Notes: generated by a model from the letters alone, not told the origin. 51,782 nt of DNA from Aureimonas sp. AU4 (GCF_001463765.1 NZ_BBWK01000071.1:1-51782); one strand, 5' to 3'. Positions 11,038 through 19,691 are shown, numbered from the stretch's first letter. Numbers and translations: made by a program.

Positions 11038-11595
11038 CTAAAGGAGTGTTCCGGGGTAGCGGGTCTCGTCCGGCAGGGTCGACTTGCCGCCGTTCAGCTC
11101 GAGCTGCATGAACACCGTGTCGATCCAGCGGCCGAACTTGAAGCCCGACCCCTCGAAGATGCCGATGTGGCGGAAGCCGGCGCGCGCGTGGACGCGGATC
11201 GAGGGCTGGTGGTCGGCTCCGCCGATCACCGCGATCATCTGGCGGAAGCCGAGCTCCTGGCTGAGTTCGACGAGGCGCTCCAGAAGCATGCGGCCGAGCC
11301 CCTGCCCCTTGGCGGCGGGATCGATGTAGATCGAGTCCTCCACCGACCAGCGATAGGCGGGCCGCGCCCGGAAGGGTCCCGCATAGGCGTAGGCCACGAC
11401 CTCGCCCGAGGCGTCGCAGGCGACGATGTAGGGGTAGCCCTGCGACGTCAGCGTGCGCCACCGGTTCAGCATCTCGGCCGCGTCGGGCGGCACGATCTCG
11501 TAGGTCGCGGTCCCGTGCAGCACGGCGTCGGCGTAGATGCGCTGGAGCGCGGGAGCGTCGTCCTCGCGGGCGTCGCGCAGGGTGAAGGCGGTCAT
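11038..11595 (-). CDS. GNAT acetyltransferase, phosphinothricin acetyltransferase-like
   Basis: A 185-residue GNAT protein. It has the N-terminal REDDAPALQRIYADAV helix and YRWSVEDSIYIDP strand typical of the phosphinothricin/methionine-sulfone acetyltransferase group. Motif A has the CoA loop KGQGLG (residues 96-101). The C-terminal SIRVHARAGFRHIG segment is also typical. Members acetylate amino-acid-like substrates, but specificity cannot be read from sequence and most chromosomal homologues act on methionine sulfoximine or sulfone rather than herbicide. It lies downstream of the BI-1 gene on the same strand, separated by a strong terminator. Confidence 0.85.
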   Translation of the reverse strand: MTAFTLRDAREDDAPALQRIYADAVLHGTATYEIVPPDAAEMLNRWRTLTSQGYPYIVACDASGEVVAYAYAGPFRARPAYRWSVEDSIYIDPAAKGQGLGRMLLERLVELSQELGFRQMIAVIGGADHQPSIRVHARAGFRHIGIFEGSGFKFGRWIDTVFMQLELNGGKSTLPDETRYPGTLL

Positions 11596-11675
11596 GGGCG
11601 GGAACCTCGGGAAGCGATCTCGGGCACGCCGGTGCCCCGTCGCGCGGCTCCCGCTCTAGCCGACCTCGCGCGCAC

Positions 11676-11708
11676 GAAAAAGGGGCGGTCCTTGTCGGAC
11701 CGCCCCTT
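11676..11708 (-). terminator. Rho-independent terminator of the BI-1 family gene
   Basis: A 12-bp perfect stem (11680-11691 with 11697-11708, loop TTGTC) lies 31 bp beyond the stop of the minus-strand BI-1 gene. On the minus strand it is followed by a run of five T (A at 11677-11681 on the plus strand). This is a textbook intrinsic terminator. Confidence 0.85.
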
Positions 11709-11739
11709 CCCGCTGTTTCGTCGTTCCCGTCGTCTCGGC

Positions 11740-12519
11740 TTAGTTGCGGTTGCCGAAGATCGAGAGGAGGAAGGTGAACATGTTGATGAAGTTCAGGTAG
11801 AGCGAGAGCGCGCCCATGATCGCCTTGCGGCCGGCCACCAGCGTATCGTCGCCTTCCCAGTACATCTCCTTGATGCGCTGCGTGTCGTAGGCGGTGAGGC
11901 CGGCGAACACGAGGACGCCGATCACCGAGATGGCGAAGCCGAGCGCCGAGCTCTGCAGGAAGATGTTGACCAGCATCGCGATGATGACGCCGAACAGGCC
12001 CATCACCAGGAACGAGCCCATGCCCGACAGGTCACGACGCGTCGTGTAGCCGAAGAGCGAGAGCGCGCCGAACGAGGCGGCGGTGATGAAGAAGACCTGA
12101 ACGATCGATTCTTGCGTGTAGACGAGGAAGATCGTCGACAGCGACAGGCCCACCAGCGCGGCATAGGACCAGAAGGTCGCCTGCGCGGCCGAGGTGCTCA
12201 TGCGGTGGATGCGGAAGCTCAGGAACATCACCAGCGCGAGAGGCGCCAGCATCAGGACCCACTTCAGCGGCGACACGAAGACCGCGACGCCGAGCTGGGT
12301 GAGCATGACGTCACGGTACTGGCCGGCGGCCAGCGAAGGATCGGTCGTGGTGGCGAGGTTGAACAGGCCGTAGGCGGCCACGCCCGTGATCAGCAACCCG
12401 ATGGCCATCAGGTTGTAGACCTTGAGCATGTAGGACCGCAGGCCCTGGTCGATCGACGCGTCGGTCCGGCTTCCCGCAACGGGAACGCTCCGAAGCCCGG
12501 CGTTCCATTTGTCAGCCAT
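11740..12519 (-). CDS. Bax inhibitor-1 / YccA family membrane protein
   Basis: A 259-residue protein with seven predicted TM helices after a polar N-terminus of about 30 residues. The LRSYMLKVYNLMAIGLLITG start, the FWSYAALVGLSLSTIFL helix and the C-terminal YLNFINMFTFLLSIFGNRN are typical BI-1/YccA signatures. Bacterial homologues act as pH-sensitive calcium-leak channels or modulate the FtsH protease (E. coli YccA). The ATG at 12519 has an AAAGGG ribosome site; the frame stays open to 12699 but no upstream start fits the family. Transcribed alone, with its own terminator. Confidence 0.93.
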   Translation of the reverse strand: MADKWNAGLRSVPVAGSRTDASIDQGLRSYMLKVYNLMAIGLLITGVAAYGLFNLATTTDPSLAAGQYRDVMLTQLGVAVFVSPLKWVLMLAPLALVMFLSFRIHRMSTSAAQATFWSYAALVGLSLSTIFLVYTQESIVQVFFITAASFGALSLFGYTTRRDLSGMGSFLVMGLFGVIIAMLVNIFLQSSALGFAISVIGVLVFAGLTAYDTQRIKEMYWEGDDTLVAGRKAIMGALSLYLNFINMFTFLLSIFGNRN

Positions 12520-12748
12520 GAAAGTACCCTTTCTCGTGTCCCGTCGGGTGTCGCATCCGGCGTCCCGTCTCGCGGGTCCGCCGGTCGAGGCGCCGCTGGC
12601 GGGACGCACAGCAAGCCTTAGGCGGAAATATGCGGAGGCTCTCGCACCGCCACAAGCCCAGAACGGCCTCGGCAGGCGCTCCGCACCCCGCTTTCCCAAT
12701 TAAATTTGCGTTATCGAACCGGTGTTTACCACGTTTCGCACGCGCCTC

Positions 12749-15307
12749 TCACAACTCGCGGAGCACGGGCGCGGCTCGCTGGCCCAGAACCCGCCATGTG
12801 CCCGCCAGCCCGAATCCGACCGTCAGGACCAGCGCCACGAGAAGCGTCGAGACCGCGAGCGGCGCGTCGAAGCTGAAGGGCAGGCGCATGATGCGCGCGA
12901 CGACGTACCAGGCCGCGAGCGCGCCGGCCGCGATCGCGAAGCCCGCCGTCGCCGTGCCGAGCGCCATGTACTCGGTGACATAGGCGCGGATCAGCGTGGC
13001 GCGCGTGGCGCCCAGCGTTTTCAGCACCACCGCGTCGTGGACGCGCGCCCGGTTGCCGGCGGCAAGCGCCCCCGACAGGACGAGGACGGAAGCGACGAGC
13101 GCGACGGCCGCCGCCGCGCGGATCGCGAGCGCCAGCTGCGCCACCAGCGCGTTGACCGCATCCAGCGCGTCCTTGACGCGCACGGTGGTGACGGCCGGGA
13201 ACGTGTTGCTGACGTCGCGCAGGATCGTGCGCTCGGTGTCCGCGTTCGTATCGGGTATGTCGAGCGTGGCGAGCCAGGCGTGCGGGGCGCCCGCGAAGGT
13301 GTTGGGCGAGAAGACCATCACGAAGTTGATGGAGAGCGACTCCCATTCCACCACGCGGAAGTTGGCGATGCGCGCCGTGATCTCGCGCCCCAGAACGTTG
13401 ACCGTGACGGTCTGCCCGACCGTCAGGCCGAGTTCGCGCCCCTCCTGCGCGGCGAACGAGACGAGCGGCTCGCCCGCGTAGTCCGCCGGCCACCACTCGC
13501 CCTCGGTCAGCGAGGTGTTCTCGGGCGCGCTCGCGGCATAGGTCACGCCCCGGTCGCCGCGCAGCACCCAGGCGCCCTCGGGCGGCACGTTCACCTGCCC
13601 CACCGGCACGCCGTTCAGCTGCGTGATGCGCCCGCGCAGCATGGGCACCGCCTCCAGCGTCGCGCCCGGCGCGAGCTTGGCGATCTCCTGGCGGAACGGG
13701 TCGATCTCGTTGTTCTGGATGTCGACGAAGAAGAAGGCGGGCGCACGGGCGGCAAGGCCCGTGCCGATCTCGCGGCGCAGGCCGTTGTCGATGGTGGCGA
13801 GCGCCACGAGCAGCGTCAGCCCGAGGCCGAGAGAGAGCACCACGGAGGCGGTGAGCGCGCCGGGGCGGTGGATGTTGCCGATGGCAAGGCGCAGCGGCAT
13901 CGAGCGCACGCGCGGCAGGCGCCGGGCGATGCGGCGGATGGCTTCGGACACGAGCCGCAGGATCGCGAAGGCGACGGCCGTCGCGACCAGGAACACGCCG
14001 GCCACCGTCTTGTCGCTCGCCATGACGAAGGCCAGCCCCGCAATCAGCGCGGCGAGTACCAGCGCCGCGAGCGCATAGGACCAGCGGATGCGCCTGAGGC
14101 TCGGCTCCTCGGACGAGCGGAACAGGGCGGTCGCGGCGACGTCGCGCGTGCGCCCGAGCGGCAGGATCGCGAAGCAAAGGGCCGTCAGGTAGCCGAAGGC
14201 GGCGGCCAGAAGCAGCGCGCCGGGATAGACGCCGGCCTCGGCCGCCACCGGGATCTGCGCCTCCAGGAATCGCGCGGCGCCGAACGGCGCGATCGCGCCC
14301 AGCACCAGCCCCAGCGCGACGCCGACCGTCGACAGGACGAGGATCTGGAAGAGGTAGATCGCCACCACGAAGCGCCCGCCCGCGCCGAGACTCTTGAAGG
14401 TCGCGATCACCGTGCGCTTGCCGTCGAGATAGGCCCCGACCGCGTTGGCGATGCCGACGCCTCCGACGATCAGCGCGGTGAGGCCGACCAGCGTCAGGAA
14501 CTGCGAGAAGCGCTCGATGTTGCGCTGGAGCGAGGGCGCCGCGCGGCTCGCGTCGCGGATGCTCCAGCCGGCCTGCGGGAACTGCCGGTTCGCCTCGGCC
14601 TCGACCGTGGCGGGAACCGTCGCGGGATCGGCGAAGCGGAGCTTGTAGTCGTATTCGACGAGCGATCCCGGCTGGACGAGCTGGCTGGCGGCCAGCGCCG
14701 GCAGGGAGACCATGAGGCGCGGGGCGAAGTTGAAGCCGTCCGACAGGACGTCGGGCTCGCGTGTGAGGCGCGCGCGCAGCTCGAGCTCGATCGAACCGAC
14801 CCGCACCGTGGCGCCCGGCTCCACTCCGAGCCGGTCGAAGAACTCGGGCGCGGCGACCGCGCCGAAGCGCCCGTTCCGCTCCGCCAGAAGGTCGCCGAGC
14901 GGCTGGCCGCCGTCAGTCTCCACCGTGCCAAAGAGCGGGTAGAGCGGCCCGACCGCCTTGACCTCGGCGAGCGTCTGGTTGGAGCCGTCGGGCAGGCGCG
15001 CCATGGAACGGAGCGAGCCGATCGGCGAGACCTCGCCGAAGCGGGCGAGGAAGCCCTGCTCCTCGGCGCTCGCCTCGCGGCCAATGAGGCCAAAGCGCAT
15101 GTCGCCGCCCAGAATCGTGCGCCCCTCGCGCGTGATGCCATCGGTCATCATGGTCGAGACCGAGTTCACGGCCGCGATCGAGGCGACGCCGAGCGTCAGG
15201 CAGAGAAGGAAGATCACGAAGCCGCGCAGCCCGCCGCGCATCTCGCGAAGGGCGAAGCGCCAGGCGAGCCCGAGGTCGCCCGCGCGGCGCGCGCCCACCC
15301 CCGTCAC
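12749..15307 (-). CDS. ABC transporter permease, YbbP/FtsX-like
   Basis: An 852-residue permease of the FtsX/MacB superfamily in the large duplicated YbbP-like format. One N-terminal TM (about residues 28-50) is followed by a large periplasmic domain. Then come a first FtsX block (about 265-385), a middle TM pair, a second periplasmic domain, and a second FtsX block at the C-terminus. Its ATG overlaps the stop of the ATPase gene by 4 bp. In E. coli the equivalent ybbA-ybbP pair is next to the lysophospholipase/arylesterase tesA, as here. The transported substrate is not established; a role in lipid or envelope handling is inference. Confidence 0.88.
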   Translation of the reverse strand: MTGVGARRAGDLGLAWRFALREMRGGLRGFVIFLLCLTLGVASIAAVNSVSTMMTDGITREGRTILGGDMRFGLIGREASAEEQGFLARFGEVSPIGSLRSMARLPDGSNQTLAEVKAVGPLYPLFGTVETDGGQPLGDLLAERNGRFGAVAAPEFFDRLGVEPGATVRVGSIELELRARLTREPDVLSDGFNFAPRLMVSLPALAASQLVQPGSLVEYDYKLRFADPATVPATVEAEANRQFPQAGWSIRDASRAAPSLQRNIERFSQFLTLVGLTALIVGGVGIANAVGAYLDGKRTVIATFKSLGAGGRFVVAIYLFQILVLSTVGVALGLVLGAIAPFGAARFLEAQIPVAAEAGVYPGALLLAAAFGYLTALCFAILPLGRTRDVAATALFRSSEEPSLRRIRWSYALAALVLAALIAGLAFVMASDKTVAGVFLVATAVAFAILRLVSEAIRRIARRLPRVRSMPLRLAIGNIHRPGALTASVVLSLGLGLTLLVALATIDNGLRREIGTGLAARAPAFFFVDIQNNEIDPFRQEIAKLAPGATLEAVPMLRGRITQLNGVPVGQVNVPPEGAWVLRGDRGVTYAASAPENTSLTEGEWWPADYAGEPLVSFAAQEGRELGLTVGQTVTVNVLGREITARIANFRVVEWESLSINFVMVFSPNTFAGAPHAWLATLDIPDTNADTERTILRDVSNTFPAVTTVRVKDALDAVNALVAQLALAIRAAAAVALVASVLVLSGALAAGNRARVHDAVVLKTLGATRATLIRAYVTEYMALGTATAGFAIAAGALAAWYVVARIMRLPFSFDAPLAVSTLLVALVLTVGFGLAGTWRVLGQRAAPVLREL

Positions 15308-16008
15308 GAGGCGAGCTCGCGCTCGGGGGCGGCGGCGGACTTGCGGATCTCGCCCGAGCGCACGGCCACCTCGCGCCCGCAGCGCTTGGCGAGCGCCGGG
15401 TCGTGGGTGACGAGAACCAGCGTCATGGCGCGCCGGGCCTGCTCGCGGAACAGGAGGTCGGCGACCTGCCGGCCGGTCTCGCCGTCGAGGTTTCCGGTCG
15501 GCTCGTCGGCGATCAGGATGGCCGGTTCTGGCGCCAGCGCGCGGGCCAGCGCCACGCGCTGCTGCTCGCCGCCCGACAGCTCGCCGGGATAGTGGGTGAC
15601 GCGCTCGCCGAGCCCGACGGCGCGAAGTTCGGCTTCCGCCCGGCCGAAGGCGTCCACATGGCCCGCCAGCTCCAGCGGCACCGCGACGTTCTCCAACGCC
15701 GTCATGTTGGGGATGAGGTGGAAGTTCTGGAAGACGATGCCGACATGCCGTCCCCGGAAGGCGGCAAGCTGGTCCTCGCTCAACGGGCCGAGTTCCTGGC
15801 CGGCGATCTCCACCAGCCCCTCGTCGGCCCGCTCAAGCCCCGCCAGCACCATGAGAAGCGTCGACTTGCCCGAGCCGGAGGGCCCGACGATGCCGACCGA
15901 CTCGCCGCGCGCGACGTCGAGGTCGATTCCTTTCAGCACATGCACCGCGCCGCGACCGCGACCCAACGTCAGATGAACGTTTCGTAATCGGATCGCCGGT
16001 TCAGCCAA
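15304..16008 (-). CDS. ABC transporter ATP-binding protein, YbbA-like
   Basis: A 234-residue ATPase of the LolD/MacB/YbbA class. Walker A is GPSGSGKST (42-50), the signature is LSGGEQQRVALARAL, Walker B is ILIADEP, and the H-loop is VTHD. The start is TTG at 16008, supported by an AGGAG nine bases upstream on the minus strand; no ATG or GTG is available at a sensible position. It forms an operon with the YbbP-like permease (4-bp overlap) and diverges from the arylesterase gene across 74 bp. Confidence 0.92.
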   Translation of the reverse strand: MAEPAIRLRNVHLTLGRGRGAVHVLKGIDLDVARGESVGIVGPSGSGKSTLLMVLAGLERADEGLVEIAGQELGPLSEDQLAAFRGRHVGIVFQNFHLIPNMTALENVAVPLELAGHVDAFGRAEAELRAVGLGERVTHYPGELSGGEQQRVALARALAPEPAILIADEPTGNLDGETGRQVADLLFREQARRAMTLVLVTHDPALAKRCGREVAVRSGEIRKSAAAPERELAS

Positions 16009-16082
16009 GGGATCGCGCTCCTATATCGGCGAGGGGGCGCCACGGCGTCCCGTCTTTTCGCACTGCAGGATATGGGTGGACG

Positions 16083-16721
16083 ATGCCGCGCTTCCAATCG
16101 CTTCTCCTGATCGTGACGCTGTGTCTCGGCCTCGGCCCGGCTGCGGCGCAGGACCGGCCCGAGGTCGTGGCCTTCGGCGACTCGCTCTCGGCCGGCTACG
16201 GCGTGGGGCCGGGCGAGTCCTTCCCCGAACAGCTCCAGGCGGCGCTCGAGAAGGCCGGCACGCCCGCGACCGTCGTGAATGCCGGCGTCTCGGGCGACAC
16301 GACCTCGGGAGGCCTTGCCCGCCTCGACTGGTCGGTGCCCCAGAGCGCCGACGTCGTGATCGTGGAGCTCGGCGCCAACGATGCCCTGCGCGGCGTCTCG
16401 CCGGCCGTGACGAGGGGCAACCTCGACCAGATCCTCCAGCGCCTCACCAGCCGGCCGCGCACGCAGGTCATCCTCGCCGGCATGATCGCGCCGCCCAACA
16501 TGGGCATGGACTACGGCCGGGTGTTCGATCCGATCTACCGGGAGCTGGCGGCCAAATACGACGTGCCGCTCTACCCGTTCTTCCTCGACGGGGTGGCGGC
16601 GGTGCCGAACCTCAACCAGGCCGACAAGATGCATCCCAACAGCCAGGGCGTCGCGGTGATCGTCGAGCGCATCCTGCCCGACGTCCAGGCCGCGATCCGG
16701 CGGGCCGGCGCGCAGAGCTGA
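16083..16721 (+). CDS. SGNH arylesterase / TesA-like lysophospholipase
   Basis: A 212-residue secreted hydrolase. A signal peptide ends near AAAQD (residues 20-24). SGNH blocks: FGDSLSAGYG with nucleophile Ser34, Gly in the GVSGDT block, Asn99 in GAND, and the Asp181/His184 pair in DKMHPN. All catalytic residues are present. It hydrolyses short-chain esters and possibly thioesters or lysophospholipids in the periplasm. The divergent pairing with the YbbA/YbbP ABC genes is conserved across proteobacteria and suggests a shared envelope role. Confidence 0.92.
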   Translation: MPRFQSLLLIVTLCLGLGPAAAQDRPEVVAFGDSLSAGYGVGPGESFPEQLQAALEKAGTPATVVNAGVSGDTTSGGLARLDWSVPQSADVVIVELGANDALRGVSPAVTRGNLDQILQRLTSRPRTQVILAGMIAPPNMGMDYGRVFDPIYRELAAKYDVPLYPFFLDGVAAVPNLNQADKMHPNSQGVAVIVERILPDVQAAIRRAGAQS

Positions 16722-16730
16722 CGGCGAACC

Positions 16731-17339
16731 TCAGCCGAGCGCGGCCTCGCCGACCTGGAGGCCGCCGCGCAGGCGGTCGACGCCGCGCCGGGCGGCGGCG
16801 CTTGTCGCCCGCGCCTCGCGCGGAGCCCGGACGGGCGCCGGCGTCAGCGCGAGGCTCGCATGGGCCTCGCCGCCCTCGAAGCGAAGCTCTGCCCCGTTGC
16901 GGCGACCGACAGCCAGCATCGCCCGGTTCTCGGCAAGGCACTGGAAGACGAGCCGGCGCACGCCCGCGCGCTCGGCCACGCGCCGCAGGTTCGCGAAGAA
17001 CGCGCCCCCCAAACCCGCGCCGCGCAACGGCGCCTCCAGACTGAAGGCCGCCTCGGCCCGCTCGCCCGCATCGTCGAGGGTGTGAAGTTCCGCCGCGCCG
17101 CGCAGCTCGCCCGCCACGAAGAGGCCGATCACGGTCGCCGAGCCGAGAACGCGCTCCGCGTAGGCCCGGATGAAGTCCTCGTTCACCGCGCCGCCGAAGC
17201 GCAGCCGCCGCGAGGCGGCGTCGAGCCGCAGGAGGTGGTCTCCGAAGCGGGCCGCGTCCTTGGGCGCGAGGCGGCGCTGATGGGCCGGCGAGGCGTCGAG
17301 GTCGGACGATGCGGAGTGGAAGGAGAGTTCGGCGGACAT
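16731..17339 (-). CDS. GNAT family acetyltransferase (divergent)
   Basis: A 202-residue protein. The central half has a GNAT core: strand AEAAFSLEAPLRG with the CoA loop RGAGLG (106-111), then a helix FFANLRRVAERAG and strand RRLVFQCLAENRAMLAVGRRNG. The last 40 residues are a basic, low-complexity tail (APREARATSAAARRG) that may be disordered. The substrate is unknown. ATG 17339 is preferred; the frame stays open to 17489 but crosses the repeat cluster at 17.4 kb. Convergent with the arylesterase gene (9 bp between stops). Confidence 0.75.
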   Translation of the reverse strand: MSAELSFHSASSDLDASPAHQRRLAPKDAARFGDHLLRLDAASRRLRFGGAVNEDFIRAYAERVLGSATVIGLFVAGELRGAAELHTLDDAGERAEAAFSLEAPLRGAGLGGAFFANLRRVAERAGVRRLVFQCLAENRAMLAVGRRNGAELRFEGGEAHASLALTPAPVRAPREARATSAAARRGVDRLRGGLQVGEAALG

Positions 17340-17401
17340 GACTTCGGGGGCGAGCCTGAATCGGGGAAGCGGGACGCCCTCCCCGCGTCGTCTCCTATGT
17401 G

Positions 17402-17455
17402 GTTGTGCAGCGCACAACAGTCCATGCGTTTCTGTGCATGGGACCCATGCGTCCC
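17402..17455. promoter_or_regulatory. cluster of inverted and direct repeats between divergent genes
   Basis: Within 54 bp there are three elements. First, a 7-bp inverted repeat GTTGTGC-AGC-GCACAAC (17402-17418). Second, two direct copies of CCATGCGT, at 17422-17429 and 17445-17452, starting 23 bp apart. Third, each CCATGC copy sits in its own dyad: CCATGC/GCATGG (17422-17427/17436-17441) and GGGAC/GTCCC (17440-17444/17451-17455). The cluster lies between the divergent GNAT gene (start 17339) and thpR (start 17584), a natural place for operators. The regulator is unknown. Confidence 0.45.
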
Positions 17456-17583
17456 CTTGAAGTCGCAGGGTGGTGATGAAAGTCTCCACTCAACACAGGC
17501 ACACGGCCGCTCGCTCCCGGCGCCGGGCCAGAGCGCACGGCACGGGCGAGACGTCCCCCTTCCATGGGAAAGGACCCGTCTCC

Positions 17584-18168
17584 ATGCCTCGCCTCTTCGC
17601 CGCCCTCGAGATTCCGCGCGACGCCGCCCTGTCCATGTCCCTCCTGCGCGGCGGCCTGCCCTCGGCGCGCTGGATCGAGCCCGAGAACTACCACCTGACG
17701 CTGCGCTTCTTCGGCGACATCGACGCGCGCACGGCCGACGAGCTGGTGGCCGCGCTCGACCGCGTGCGCCGTCCCGCTTTTCAGCTGACGCTGCGCGGCC
17801 TCGACGCCTTCGGGTCGCGCAAGCCGCACGCCATCTATGCCGGCGCCGAGCCGCTGCAGCCCTTGGAACTGCTCGCGGCCGAGATCGACCGCATCGCCAA
17901 GCGGCTCGGCCTGCCGGCGGACGCGCGACGCTTCACGCCGCACGTGACGCTGGCGCGGCTGCGCAACCCCAAAAGCGAGGAGGTGGCGCGCTACCTGGCC
18001 GCGCGCGGCGACTTCCGCACGCCGCCCTTCGCGGTCGGTCGCTTCGTGCTCTTCTCCTCTCGAGACTCGGTCGGCGGCGGCCCCTACGTGATGGAGGAGG
18101 CCTTCTCGCTGGAGGACCGGCCGGCCGCCGCGCCGGAGGCCGCTTTCATGGCCGGCGTTCCGGCCTGA
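17584..18168 (+). CDS. thpR: RNA 2',3'-cyclic phosphodiesterase (2'-5' RNA ligase family)
   Basis: A 194-residue 2H phosphoesterase. Both catalytic HxT motifs are present: HLTL at His37 and HVTL at His120. The N-terminal MPRLFAALEIPRDA and the C-terminal FVLFSSRDSVGGGPY are standard for ThpR/LigT. The enzyme hydrolyses 2',3'-cyclic phosphate RNA ends and in vitro can ligate tRNA halves; its physiological role is unclear. The ATG at 17584 has an AAAGGA site about ten bases upstream. It may be co-transcribed with the DUF1232 gene 76 bp downstream. Confidence 0.92.
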   Translation: MPRLFAALEIPRDAALSMSLLRGGLPSARWIEPENYHLTLRFFGDIDARTADELVAALDRVRRPAFQLTLRGLDAFGSRKPHAIYAGAEPLQPLELLAAEIDRIAKRLGLPADARRFTPHVTLARLRNPKSEEVARYLAARGDFRTPPFAVGRFVLFSSRDSVGGGPYVMEEAFSLEDRPAAAPEAAFMAGVPA

Positions 18169-18244
18169 CGCATCCGCCTTTGACCACCGGGGAGCCCGCG
18201 CCCATATGGGTGCGGGTCGACGGCGAGAAGAAGGAGGCACCGGC

Positions 18245-18691
18245 ATGACGACGGACGGCGAGTTGAGCGCATCCACGGCATCCGAGGCCCGGCCCGCGCT
18301 GCGCGAGGGCCTGACGGGCGAGATCCTGCTTCCGGGCGACGAGCACGAGCAGCGGCGCCAGGAGGCGCGCGTCCGGCGCGGCTTCGTGGGAACCCTCAAG
18401 CGGGCGCTGCGCCACATCCCCTTCATGGAGGACGTCGTCGCCTCCTACCATTGCGCGCTCGACCCGCGCACGCCGACCGCCTCGCGGGGCATCCTGCTCG
18501 CCGCGCTCGCCTATTTCGTTCTGCCCTTCGACGCGATCCCGGACTTTCTCGCCGGCATCGGCTTCGCGGACGACGCCGCCGTCCTGATGGCGGCCTTCAC
18601 GGCGGTGCGCTCCAACATCCGGCCCGAGCACTACGAGAAGGCGCGCCGGACGCTCGAGGAGAATGTCGGCGAGGAGCCGCGCGCGGTCTGA
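18245..18691 (+). CDS. DUF1232 (YkvA-like) protein
   Basis: A 148-residue protein. A polar, charged N-terminal third is followed by the DUF1232 core ILLAALAYFVLPFDAIPDFL, then GFADDAAVLMAAF. This is the short hydrophobic hairpin with the PxDxIPD motif that defines the family, here as LPFDAIPD. Members are predicted small membrane-associated proteins of unknown function. The ATG at 18245 follows GGAGGCACCGGC, a good ribosome site. Confidence 0.85.
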   Translation: MTTDGELSASTASEARPALREGLTGEILLPGDEHEQRRQEARVRRGFVGTLKRALRHIPFMEDVVASYHCALDPRTPTASRGILLAALAYFVLPFDAIPDFLAGIGFADDAAVLMAAFTAVRSNIRPEHYEKARRTLEENVGEEPRAV

Positions 18692-19015
18692 CATCCGCTG
18701 GGAGCGCGGTGGACAGCTTCGTTCCCGCCCCGCCCCACTCGCGCCCCATTCCTCCGCTTCCTCGCGCTTGTCCGTCCGGGCAAGGCTGTTGGGTTCTGCG
18801 TGGCTCCGCCCCAGGCGACGAGACCGGTGCCGATGCGCCTCGAAACCCGACCGCCCCACGGCCGATTGCATTCGAGACGTCGAATTTCCGATCCGTTTAC
18901 CCTGGTTTAAGGGCTGTTCGGCCAAGCTTCGGGCGGAATTCCCGCCGCGTTCGCGCCTTGTCGCGCGAGCGGGCACGATCCCGATCGACGCACGAGCTGG
19001 AGGAGACGAGCTCCC
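18692..19015 (+). promoter_or_regulatory. 324-bp leader/promoter region of the IalB gene
   Basis: No gene is supported here. A perfect 6-bp inverted repeat ATTCGA-GACG-TCGAAT lies at 18870-18885 in the most AT-rich part, followed by GTTTACCCTGGTTTAAGGG (18895-18913). Together these look like a promoter/operator segment for ialB, about 130 bp upstream of its start. A strong GGAGGAG ribosome site sits at about 19000-19006. I cannot assign -35/-10 boxes firmly. Confidence 0.35.
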
Positions 19016-19519
19016 ATGAAACAGGTCCTCATGATGGCGGTTGCGATGCTCGCCCTGTCCGGCGCCTCGGCGGGAGCGGCGCAGACGCCCACCCGCATGA
19101 GCCAGTTCAACGACTGGGGCAGCTACTCCTACGACCAGAACGGCGCGAAGGTCTGCTACGTCCTGACGACGCCCAAGACCATGCAGCCCGCCTCGGTGGA
19201 CCACGGCGACATCTTCTTCCTCGTCTCGCAGAAGCCGGGCGCGCGCTCGTCCTACGAGCCGCAGGTCGTGATGGGCTACCCCTTGCGCGAGGGCTCCAAG
19301 GTCGTGGTCGACATCGACGGCAAGAAGTTCAACATGTTTACGCGCGGCGAGAGCGCGTGGATGGAGAACGCCGCCGAGGAGCCGCAGCTCGTCTCCGCCC
19401 TCAAGGCGGGCAAGGCGATGAAGGTGGACGCGACCTCGCAGCGCGGCACGGCCACCAACTACACCTATTCGCTGGCAGGCGTGTCGGCGGCGCTGAAATC
19501 GATCGCCGCCTGCAAGTAA
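19016..19519 (+). CDS. invasion-associated locus B (IalB) family protein
   Basis: A 167-residue secreted protein. The signal peptide [20 protein letters not shown] is cleaved near GAAQ. The mature domain matches the IalB family: [19 protein letters not shown], the [21 protein letters not shown] region and a C-terminal [16 protein letters not shown], with cysteines near both ends that could form a disulfide. In Bartonella IalB promotes erythrocyte invasion, but the family is common in free-living rhizobia, where it is a periplasmic protein of unknown role. It is followed by a strong terminator and then rlmN. Confidence 0.88.
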   Translation: MKQVLMMAVAMLALSGASAGAAQTPTRMSQFNDWGSYSYDQNGAKVCYVLTTPKTMQPASVDHGDIFFLVSQKPGARSSYEPQVVMGYPLREGSKVVVDIDGKKFNMFTRGESAWMENAAEEPQLVSALKAGKAMKVDATSQRGTATNYTYSLAGVSAALKSIAACK

Positions 19520-19542
19520 AGCGCGGCCGCAGAGGCCGAAGG

Positions 19543-19575
19543 GGGCGTCGGTGGAAACCCACCGGCGCCCTTTTT
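19543..19575 (+). terminator. Rho-independent terminator of the IalB gene
   Basis: A 12-bp stem with one T-G wobble (19543-19554 with 19559-19570, loop AAAC) is followed directly by TTTTT (19571-19575). It starts 23 bp after the IalB stop. Confidence 0.88.
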
Positions 19576-19691
19576 CATGCGCGGCGCTTGCGATTTCGGG
19601 GCTTTGGGCTCATGTGTCAGCGATCCTTGAGCCTTTTCCGACGTTTTCATGCCGCGCGAGCCCTCGCGCCGCCCGCCCGAAGGTCATCCCG

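Noticed and set aside
11038-11595. Herbicide (phosphinothricin) resistance gene
   Set aside because: The protein has the general fold of that group, but sequence alone does not show this specificity and most chromosomal homologues act on other amino acid derivatives.
12722-15592. A 956-residue plus-strand frame over the YbbP-like permease
   Set aside because: It is antisense to a well-supported permease with TM pattern and operon context. Its Arg/Asp/Glu-rich sequence has no domain.
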